This document shows, piece after piece, positions 1 through 5,604 of a stretch of 11,346 nt of DNA; the stretch's first letter is position 1, and every line of letters begins with the position of its first letter. Both the position numbers and the translations under genes were made by a program. The notes beneath the pieces were generated by a model. It was not told the DNA's origin and searched no databases. It was given only the letters and a program-made list of their open reading frames with translations. This stretch comes from Candidatus Hodarchaeota archaeon (GTDB lineage: Archaea > Asgardarchaeota > Heimdallarchaeia > Hodarchaeales > YT1-057): NCBI GenBank assembly GCA_016839955.1, contig JAEOTI010000125.1, forward strand, positions 1-11,346, in the 5' to 3' direction.

Positions 1-1
1 C

Positions 2-1120
2 CCAATTGTTAGTGAATATGATAAACAACAAAAACATCTTCCTCCAATTAAAAAAATGGGAGAACTAGGTCTTTTAGGAGTTTGTATTCCAGAAAAATGG
101 GGTGGGGCAGGTTTAGATTATTTAGCGCTTGCCCTTGTTTGTGAAGAGCTTGAAGCTGTTGATAGCTCCCTTAGAATTGTAATGTCAGTACATACTGGAT
201 TAAACAGCCTAACAATATATCAATGGGGTACACCTGATCAAATAGAGAAGTATCTAGTTCCACAGGTAGCTGGAGAAAAGATTGCTACATATGGTCTTAC
301 TGAATCTACTAGTGGTTCGGATCCTTCTGGCCTTCAAACAAGAGCCAGAATTGAGGGAGATGAATACGTTCTCAACGGTGAGAAAACTTGGATTTCATTA
401 GCAGATGTAGCGGATCAATTCTTGATTATCGCACGTTTGGATCAAGAAAAACGAGGAACTAAGAACATGGGAGCTTTTATTGTTGAAAAAACTTTTCAAG
501 GTGTATCAACATCTAGTATCAAGGATAAATTAGGAGTTAGAGCGTGTAATACTGGATCAGTCCTTTTAAAAGATGCACGTGTACCGAAAGATAATCTTTT
601 AGGAAAAGAAGGAGAAGGATTCAAAATAGCTATGTCAGCTTTAGATAATGGAAGGTTTACTGTAGCTGCAGGGGCGGTAGGTTTGATTCGGGCTTGTATT
701 GAAGAGTCAATAAAATATGCTAGGACTCGAAAAGCTTATGAACGTGAAATTGGTCGGTTTCAACTTATTCAAGAACATCTAGCAGAAATGAAACTATCTT
801 ATGATACTTCACAGTTATTGGTCTATAAAGCAGCCTTTTTGAAAAACATCGGTAATCCAAACACAAGGGAGACTTCTATGGCAAAATGGTATGCGACTAC
901 TCGAGCATTGGATGTTGCTGATCGAGGCATTCAAATTCATGGAGCCAATGGTTACTCTTCTGAATTTCCTGTTGAACGTTTTTGGCGCAATGCCCGTGGG
1001 GCAACAATTTATGAGGGTACTACAGAAATTCAGAAAATTATTCAAGGATCTTATGTAATGGGATATCGTAAGGATCCTTCCTTACGTTGTCCTCTTCCTC
1101 CTTTTTCTCCCCATGACTAA
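2..1120 (+). CDS. Acyl-CoA dehydrogenase, glutaryl-CoA dehydrogenase-like (5' partial)
   Basis: FAD flavoprotein that oxidises an acyl-CoA to the 2,3-enoyl-CoA and passes electrons to ETF. The frame is open from base 2, and the 18 residues before the ATG at 56 already read as the family's N-terminal helices (PIVSEYDKQQ...), so that ATG is internal and the start lies outside the window. Numbering from that Met: the FAD/substrate segment TESTSGSDPSG is at 82-92, KTWIS at 110-114, the R-x5-GR-like region at 225-234, and the C-terminal catalytic segment IYEGTTEIQ at 318-326 with Glu320 as the likely base. Glu33, Arg40, Ser44 and Tyr319 match residues that, as I recall, line the carboxylate pocket of glutaryl-CoA dehydrogenase (E87, R94, S98, Y369). 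Ordinary short-chain enzymes usually lack the Arg. The family is certain; glutaryl-CoA as substrate is inference. Confidence 0.95.
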   Translation, partial: PIVSEYDKQQKHLPPIKKMGELGLLGVCIPEKWGGAGLDYLALALVCEELEAVDSSLRIVMSVHTGLNSLTIYQWGTPDQIEKYLVPQVAGEKIATYGLTESTSGSDPSGLQTRARIEGDEYVLNGEKTWISLADVADQFLIIARLDQEKRGTKNMGAFIVEKTFQGVSTSSIKDKLGVRACNTGSVLLKDARVPKDNLLGKEGEGFKIAMSALDNGRFTVAAGAVGLIRACIEESIKYARTRKAYEREIGRFQLIQEHLAEMKLSYDTSQLLVYKAAFLKNIGNPNTRETSMAKWYATTRALDVADRGIQIHGANGYSSEFPVERFWRNARGATIYEGTTEIQKIIQGSYVMGYRKDPSLRCPLPPFSPHD

Positions 1121-1335
1121 ATACCATAAATACTGAGTCTTATTTTCTATAAGGTTCCAATTAAATCCTGGCTTCAGAAACTAGTTCACCATTATTATGT
1201 TATCCTGTTTAGCGTTAATTGGACTTCGTTATCGATTTACTAATAAATATTGAATTATTTTTGGTATTGAATGAACTTCTAACCATTATAATCTCTATCG
1301 AACCATCTTTGAGTAAATTATAGAATGATTTCCAA
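1121..1335. other. Non-coding gap after the acyl-CoA dehydrogenase
   Basis: This is the first part of a 300-bp gap between two same-strand genes. No ORF or tRNA-like fold is seen. It holds a small CTTAT-TTTCT-ATAAG hairpin (1139-1153) that may help end the upstream transcript, a 9-bp inverted repeat with distant arms (TCCAATTAA at 1156-1164, TTAATTGGA at 1215-1223), and two TATTGAAT boxes at 1248-1255 and 1265-1272 whose core ATTGAAT returns in the palindrome before the next gene. The function is unknown. Confidence 0.4.
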
Positions 1336-1391
1336 TTTATATATTAATATAAAGTTGAGTATTCAAAGGAAATTGAATACTTTGATTTCCT
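1336..1391 (+). promoter_or_regulatory. Predicted promoter and operator-like palindrome of the MFS gene
   Basis: TTTATATA at 1336-1343 looks like an archaeal TATA box. It overlaps a 12-bp self-complementary stretch, TATATTAATATA (1340-1351). About 25 bases further, where transcription would start, is a perfect inverted repeat: AGTATTCAA (1358-1366), six-base loop AGGAAA, TTGAATACT (1373-1381). A second inverted repeat uses that loop: AGGAAAT (1367-1373) with ATTTCCT (1385-1391). The placement over the predicted start site fits a repressor operator. As RNA, the same bases could form a hairpin or pseudoknot. The repeats are seen directly; the function is inferred. Confidence 0.5.
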
Positions 1392-1420
1392 CATTCTAAT
1401 AATTTATTGAGAGATAATTA

Positions 1421-2857
1421 ATGCAACGCCAAGCTTTTAACTCTAAGAAGAATTTATTTAGCTTGTGCTTAGCTTCTTTTACAGTAGTCACGGGCTTTGG
1501 CGTGATAATGCCTTTTTTCCCACTTTATGCAAGTGAAATTCTCTCTGAAATGAAAATTGGACCAATTACCTTCGGCCTCGCTCTACAGATTGGGATAATG
1601 ACATCAGCATTTATGTTCACAAGATTCCTATTAGCCCCAGCTTATGGAGATTTATCTGACTCTGTGGGTCGAAAGCCGTTAATTTTAATGGGAATGACGA
1701 TTTACGCCGTTTTAATGTTCGGTTTTGGTCTAGCATTTGATTTTATCTCATTATTCGTCCTTCGTGCAATTCAAGGAATAGCTTCTGCCGCTGTTTGGCC
1801 AGTTGGAGAAGCTTTAATTGTAGATACGTCTCATAAAGATAAGGTTGGAAAAAATTTAGGATATTACATGCTTTCAGTTCAAGCCGGGATGGCTTCGGGT
1901 CCATTTATTGGATTTGGAATCTTTTGGGTTTATAATGAACTGCTTAACCAATCCATAATACTCTCTTACAAACTTACGTTCTCTACCGTAGGGATTTTTG
2001 GATTTTTAGCCACAATTATTGTAGCCTTAATGGTTTCGGACCCAAAAACTGAAACAAAAAATCAAACTATGAAATCATTATACATTACTTCATCCATTGC
2101 AATGATAAGTAAAACAAGAGAAAGTCCTAAGTTTCTTGTCAAAACATTAACGCCCAATGGTGATAATGCCTATCGTTCATCAAGTGTATATGTGTTATAC
2201 TTGGTCGCTATAATCAATGGCTTTTCTCTGGCAATGATTTTCCCTATAACAACTCTTTTTCTTAATGATTATTATGGTCTTAAAGTAGGAGAAATTGCTC
2301 TTTTAATTGGACTAGTTGGACTCCCAAGTCTAATGGGCGGACCCATGGGTGGTCACCTTAGCGACCGTATTGGCCGAAAAATTACTGTTTGGAGCTCTGG
2401 TTTAATTGTTGGTATTGCATTCTTTTTTATAGGTTTTAATATGTGGCTCCCTTTATTAGTGATCATATTTATTATTAATCGCTTCCTTTTTGGTGTAATG
2501 CAACCTTCATTCCGAGCGTTACAAAGTGACCTCGTCCCGGAAAAAGTGCGGGGAAAAGAATTTGGAGTTTTACAGGCTTTTAGTAATTTTGGTTCTGTTC
2601 TAGGACCCATCATTGGGGGGTTGCTGTATGATCTCTTTTTTATGAAAAATTTTGAATTGGGGAATGGTATCACTTATTTTGGAGCAGGTGTTACCTTTGC
2701 CTTCGCAGGATTACTCACATTGTTAGGAAGTATTCTGTTATTGTTGTTTGTAAATTACAATAAGGATAAATTACCTACTTTCTCTGAAAATTTTGAAATT
2801 AATCCTCTTATCCCACTAGATTCCCATGAGGTACCTATAATCCACGAAAACAGCTAA
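1421..2857 (+). CDS. MFS transporter, drug/metabolite efflux type
   Basis: A 478-residue inner-membrane secondary transporter of the major facilitator superfamily, with about 12 hydrophobic helices in two six-helix halves. Motif A appears in both halves: GDLSDSVGRKP at 76-86 after helix 2 and GGHLSDRIGRK at 310-320 after helix 8. The helix-4 motif LRAIQGIASA is at 114-123. Glycine-proline motifs lie at 160-166 (GPFIGFG) and 395-400 (GPIIGG) in the two halves. A polar loop of about 50 residues (206-255) links the halves, and a roughly 30-residue polar tail follows the last helix. This pattern fits proton-driven TetA/multidrug-efflux-like exporters, but the substrate cannot be read from sequence. 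The ATG at 1421 lacks a clear ribosome site. The gene has its own promoter region with a palindrome and ends two bases from the opposing winged-helix gene. Confidence 0.92.
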   Translation: MQRQAFNSKKNLFSLCLASFTVVTGFGVIMPFFPLYASEILSEMKIGPITFGLALQIGIMTSAFMFTRFLLAPAYGDLSDSVGRKPLILMGMTIYAVLMFGFGLAFDFISLFVLRAIQGIASAAVWPVGEALIVDTSHKDKVGKNLGYYMLSVQAGMASGPFIGFGIFWVYNELLNQSIILSYKLTFSTVGIFGFLATIIVALMVSDPKTETKNQTMKSLYITSSIAMISKTRESPKFLVKTLTPNGDNAYRSSSVYVLYLVAIINGFSLAMIFPITTLFLNDYYGLKVGEIALLIGLVGLPSLMGGPMGGHLSDRIGRKITVWSSGLIVGIAFFFIGFNMWLPLLVIIFIINRFLFGVMQPSFRALQSDLVPEKVRGKEFGVLQAFSNFGSVLGPIIGGLLYDLFFMKNFELGNGITYFGAGVTFAFAGLLTLLGSILLLLFVNYNKDKLPTFSENFEINPLIPLDSHEVPIIHENS

Positions 2858-2859
2858 TT

Positions 2860-3120
2860 TTACTCGAGTAAACCGAAAAAGCTAATCATTTTATAGTAAA
2901 CTTCGAGAAACTCACTCCCCCGCTTTGTGATTGAATATTTCCGATGGTCTTTTGTAAAAGGTCTGACTAATCCATAATCGATTAAGTCCTCTAAATACTG
3001 TTTTGCTCGATCATTTGGAACTTCAATTCCATATGCTAAGCGAGTAATTCGACACCCATCTCTGTTTCGCTTCAAAACTTCAAGAATATTTGCGAAAATG
3101 TCAAATTTTGAACGTCGCAC
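2860..3120 (-). CDS. Small winged-helix DNA-binding protein, archaeal HTH_45 type
   Basis: An 86-residue single-domain transcription factor candidate. Residues 8-20 form helix 1 (IFANILEVLKRN). CRITRLAYGIEVPNDRAKQYLEDLIDYG (23-50) contains the helix-turn-helix, including the family's R-I-x-x-x-A-Y-G and Y-L-x-x-L-x-x-x-G-L signatures. KYSITKRGSEFLEVY (61-75) is the wing strand and closing helix. This layout matches the archaeal HTH_45 (PF14947) winged-helix proteins, which are greatly expanded in archaea. The start is GTG at 3118-3120, supported by GAGAGGA at 3125-3131 four bases upstream. It follows the solenoid gene by 37 bp on the same strand, so the two are probably cotranscribed. It could act on its own operon or on the convergent MFS gene; its target is unknown. 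Confidence 0.85.
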   Translation of the reverse strand: MRRSKFDIFANILEVLKRNRDGCRITRLAYGIEVPNDRAKQYLEDLIDYGLVRPFTKDHRKYSITKRGSEFLEVYYKMISFFGLLE

Positions 3121-3157
3121 AAAATCCTCTCAAATTTATAATTCAGAGTTTCAATTC

Positions 3158-4339
3158 TCATTGCCTTTGGTTTAATTCTTCTTCAGATGGAAGTTCATTT
3201 ATTTTCTCTGGTGATATTGCATAAATAACATCACCATCTTCGTTTAGAGAATCAACAAATTGTATTTTGCCATTAACTCTAACACCCTCTCCCAACTGAA
3301 TTTTCCGGCCTATTAGATCTTCTACGGTTGAGTCCTCACCAATCTCAATAGAATCGGCTACAATCATTCCCTGAACCTTCGCATCACAACCTACTTCGAA
3401 ATGTTGTGCATATAGGAAGTCTTTAACGATAATTTTTTCTCCTACTTCTACTTTTTCAGCTTTGAGACGTTTAACAATTAGTTTTGATCCAATTTCAACT
3501 TCAGAAACTTCAGCATTTTGAATTGTTACAGATCCACCTACTTCTAGACTATCTGAGATTTGAAGGTCCCCTTCAACCACAAGGCTACCACCAATTTCAA
3601 CAATTCTTGCTTTTAAATTCCCTCGGATTATCCCTTTCATACCTACCTCTAAAGAATCTTCTAGAGTTGTATCTCCACTGACTTCAATTCGACCACCAAT
3701 TTCGGCACGGTTACCAGTCAGATCACCTTTAATTTCAGCCTCTCCACCAACTTCCAATGAGATACAATTTAGTGATCCTTCTGTTTTTAATAAGCCACTT
3801 ACTTCTAGAATGCGGAATTTTCCTCCAGCAAGTTCTGCAATTCCTCCAACTTCACAATTCCTGACATCTAAGGGTTCAGAAACGGTTATACTTCCTCCGA
3901 CTTCAACATTACGAGAAGTGATCTTTTTTGTTATTAACCGTCCACCCACTTCAACGTTTTTTGAGTCAATAGACAGACACTGTAATTTACCTCCCACCTC
4001 AATGTTACGGACTGAGCAAGTACCTTGGATTTCACACTGATCTCCGATTTCAACATTTCTTGCTTCTAAATTGCCCTGTACAGTAAGTTCTCCTTCACAT
4101 TCCACCCCCCCATCTAACATTAAATCTCCTTCAACGGTGATGTTGTCTGAAGCGTTTAAATCCTGGGCTATGAGTGTCCCATCAAATAATACAGTATCCT
4201 CACATTCAATTGCCCCTGAAATTTCGATTTTACCTGAAGGGCTTCTGATAATTGTCCTTTCTGATATTTCTAGGTCTCCATTATGAGTTTCGATGGTTAA
4301 TTCTTTCCCCTCATGAGAATTATTATTATTTTGTGACAT
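3158..4339 (-). CDS. Bactofilin-like beta-solenoid protein with about 16 regular turns
   Basis: A 393-residue protein built almost wholly from one repeat: a hydrophobic residue, then E-V/I-G-G, then about a dozen residues rich in alternating hydrophobics. The Glu anchors fall at 97, 114, 130, 146, 163, 179, 196, 213, 231, 248, 266, 282, 298, 315 and 332, with a degenerate Gln at 348, giving a mean period near 16.7 residues. A looser version runs from about 11 to 96. This is the signature of a right-handed beta-helix as in bactofilins (polymer-forming cytoskeletal proteins), but about twice the length of typical bactofilins (100-200 residues). An Asn-rich N-terminus and an acidic tail (SPSEEEL-like, 376-393) flank the core. 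No signal peptide or membrane helix is seen, so it is likely cytoplasmic. ATG 4339 is preferred to TTG 4351 or GTG 4348 because GGTGA sits five bases before it. A polymerising scaffold is inferred. Confidence 0.85.
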   Translation of the reverse strand: MSQNNNNSHEGKELTIETHNGDLEISERTIIRSPSGKIEISGAIECEDTVLFDGTLIAQDLNASDNITVEGDLMLDGGVECEGELTVQGNLEARNVEIGDQCEIQGTCSVRNIEVGGKLQCLSIDSKNVEVGGRLITKKITSRNVEVGGSITVSEPLDVRNCEVGGIAELAGGKFRILEVSGLLKTEGSLNCISLEVGGEAEIKGDLTGNRAEIGGRIEVSGDTTLEDSLEVGMKGIIRGNLKARIVEIGGSLVVEGDLQISDSLEVGGSVTIQNAEVSEVEIGSKLIVKRLKAEKVEVGEKIIVKDFLYAQHFEVGCDAKVQGMIVADSIEIGEDSTVEDLIGRKIQLGEGVRVNGKIQFVDSLNEDGDVIYAISPEKINELPSEEELNQRQ

Positions 4340-4344
4340 ATTAT

Positions 4345-4349
4345 TCACC
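4345..4349 (-). promoter_or_regulatory. Ribosome binding site GGTGA of the solenoid gene
   Basis: On the - strand, GGTGA is followed by five bases (ATAAT) and ATG. GGTGA matches the typical archaeal anti-Shine-Dalgarno complement. It overlaps the in-frame GTG at 4348, so it decides in favour of the ATG at 4339. An A/T-rich TATA-like stretch (TTTATTTTAAATAAAT, about 4366-4381 on the - strand) lies upstream and may be this gene's promoter. Confidence 0.6.
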
Positions 4350-4427
4350 AAATTAGGGCTATTGATTATTTATTTAAAATAAAGGCACTAAAAATGAGAA
4401 TCTCAAGTATTAATATATGTAAATCAC

Positions 4428-4470
4428 CAAAAATGATCACAAAAAGTGATGATCAATCTTACTTAAGATT
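4428..4470 (-). terminator. Possible terminator or structured 3' end of the acyl-CoA-binding protein gene
   Basis: Directly after the stop codon, reading the - strand, is a near-palindrome AATCTTA-AG-TAAGATT (4455-4470). Next comes a hairpin ATCAC-TTTTT-GTGAT (4436-4450) and a run of five T (4429-4433). Two TGATCA palindromes (4434-4439 and 4450-4455) overlap these. A stem followed by T residues resembles a terminator, and T-runs suffice in archaea. The same symmetry could also be a protein-binding site upstream of the solenoid gene. Confidence 0.4.
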
Positions 4471-4471
4471 T

Positions 4472-4762
4472 TTAGCTTTCATTCTCAAGTTTGGTTACTA
4501 ATTCTGAATATGCCTTCATTGCTTCTTCTTGAGACATTCCTTTTCTTGACGCCCATGCGTCATATTTTGCTTTTGCTTTAAATTCAAGTCGACCAGGTTT
4601 CTCTCCAGTGATATCCCCTTTGTTCGCTTGTTTAAAGAGGCCATAAAGTTCCAATAAGACCTTTGGACCTTGGTTTGGGAGATCATTTGCACGTTTTAGG
4701 GCGTTTTCAAATTCTGTTTTTATTTCTGGGTTTGTTTCTGGGTTCATTTCTTCTGACTCCAT
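4472..4762 (-). CDS. Acyl-CoA-binding protein (ACBP fold)
   Basis: A 96-residue soluble protein of the ACBP family, four-helix carriers that hold medium- and long-chain acyl-CoA esters in the cytosol and hand them to ligases, dehydrogenases or lipid-building enzymes. The family signature is nearly complete: LYGLFKQANKGD at about 43-54, then KPGRLEFKAKAKYDAW at about 59-74, and EEAMKAYSELV at about 82-92. The ligand residues known from bovine ACBP (Tyr28, Lys32, Lys54, Tyr73) have counterparts in YGLFK, KYDAW and KAY. Length fits the usual 86-90 residues plus a short acidic N-terminal extension. The start may be the first ATG (4762) or the ATG five codons in (4747), which has GGAG nine bases before it. 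ACBPs are typical of eukaryotes and some bacteria and rare in archaea. The gene stands divergent to the USP gene and upstream of the solenoid gene. Confidence 0.93.
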   Translation of the reverse strand: MESEEMNPETNPEIKTEFENALKRANDLPNQGPKVLLELYGLFKQANKGDITGEKPGRLEFKAKAKYDAWASRKGMSQEEAMKAYSELVTKLENES

Positions 4763-4917
4763 AAAATATTTGGAAATTACTTATTTAGGATAAAATATTT
4801 TCATGTTTAAACAATTATTAGACAATGAATTACACATAATGGACTTTAATTTTGTCATCAAACTAATTATTCACACCACAAATTGAAGAAAAATGGAAAA
4901 ATGTGTGGGATTTCATC
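4763..4917. promoter_or_regulatory. Divergent intergenic region between the ACBP and USP-fold genes
   Basis: 155 bp between opposing starts must hold both promoters. For the - strand gene, a TATTTTAT-like element near 4787-4796 lies about 28 bases before the ATG, which would give a very short or absent leader. For the + strand gene, candidates such as CTTTAATTTT (about 4844-4853) or TAATTATT (about 4864-4871) are weak. A 10-bp palindrome TGTTTAAACA (4804-4813) and two AAAATATTT copies are present, but AT-rich DNA makes these easy to get by chance. Confidence 0.35.
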
Positions 4918-5562
4918 ATGTTTGCAGATAAAGAAGCACTTGAGAAAAAAATCGGTCGGTATGCTGAGAAAGTAGAAAAATTAACAATTTTCGTCCAAAA
5001 AGAACATATTGGCTTTCCATGGGACTACAAGCGGATTCTAGCCCTTACTGACCCATCAAAAGAAGGAAGAAAAGCTATAATGGTCGCACAAGCTCTTTCA
5101 TGTCTTCACGATGCAGAGTTAGTTCTAGGTATTATCCGTCCTGATCAAGAAGTAAAATCTTTTCTCAAGGCATTTGAAGAAATAAAATTTCTTGCTGAAT
5201 TCGGTAACTCGGAATCACACAAGAAAACTGAGGACGGAGAGCTACTTCCTTGGACAGAAGGAATCATTGAAGATAAAGATGTTGAAACGATTATAAAAAT
5301 TTATCCTGATCGCTCGGTTGAAGAAGTAACAAGTTTTATTGAAAGAGAAAATATAGATTTAGTTCTTCTACCGGTACACTTTGGTCCAAAGGAAGAAGAA
5401 GTCGAAGGTGAAGGAGAATCTACAGATGGGCTATCACTTTTTACACGAATCATAGTTTACGAAAGTCCTGCTTCTGTATTCTTAGTAAGGACAAGAGTCA
5501 CTCCACCTATTCATATAGAAGAGGAAGAAGATTATCAAGAAGAAAAAGAGAATAAGGAATAA
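4918..5562 (+). CDS. Universal stress protein-fold domain protein, partner of the downstream permease
   Basis: A 214-residue cytoplasmic protein with a Rossmann-like USP fold. After an N-terminal helix, DYKRILALTDPSKEGRKAIMVAQAL is the typical first strand and helix of USPs. IIKIYPDRSVEEVTSFIERENIDLVLLPV is the strand-helix-strand before the nucleotide loop, and RIIVYESPASVFLVRTR is the closing strand. The ATP loop G-x2-G-x9-G-S/T is absent; an acidic stretch (KEEEVEGEGE) replaces it, so it probably does not bind ATP in the usual way. The acidic tail (EEEEDYQEEKENKE) is charged and likely flexible. I prefer ATG 4918, with GTGGGA seven bases upstream, over GTG 4903. It lies 42 bp before the permease gene, so a regulatory or accessory role for that transporter is likely but inferred. 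Confidence 0.8.
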   Translation: MFADKEALEKKIGRYAEKVEKLTIFVQKEHIGFPWDYKRILALTDPSKEGRKAIMVAQALSCLHDAELVLGIIRPDQEVKSFLKAFEEIKFLAEFGNSESHKKTEDGELLPWTEGIIEDKDVETIIKIYPDRSVEEVTSFIERENIDLVLLPVHFGPKEEEVEGEGESTDGLSLFTRIIVYESPASVFLVRTRVTPPIHIEEEEDYQEEKENKE

Positions 5563-5604
5563 ATTGAAGAAGAAAATTCCTCAGATTAACGGGAATGTGA
5601 GCGA

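Noticed and set aside
815..1045. 76-codon open frame opposite the acyl-CoA dehydrogenase
   Set aside because: It is the complement of conserved catalytic coding sequence, with no domain or ribosome site.
1121..1420. tRNA or other structured RNA gene in the gap
   Set aside because: No cloverleaf, T-loop or CCA-like end was found by eye, and the stems seen are short.
2353..2673. 106-codon open frame opposite the MFS gene
   Set aside because: It lies wholly inside a well-supported transporter gene and its translation has no recognisable domain.
3484..4286. Open frames on the + strand across the solenoid gene
   Set aside because: They are shadows. The repeated Glu-Val-Gly codons keep the opposite strand low in stops, and their translations are compositionally odd (rich in Pro, Ser, Gln).
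3158..4339. Regular about 50-base periodicity that could suggest a CRISPR or tandem DNA repeat
   Set aside because: The period of 48-54 bases follows the protein turn length. Nucleotide identity between units is low and there are no constant repeats with unique spacers.
4903..4917. GTG at 4903 as start of the USP-fold gene
   Set aside because: It has no upstream ribosome site, while ATG 4918 has GTGGGA at good spacing.
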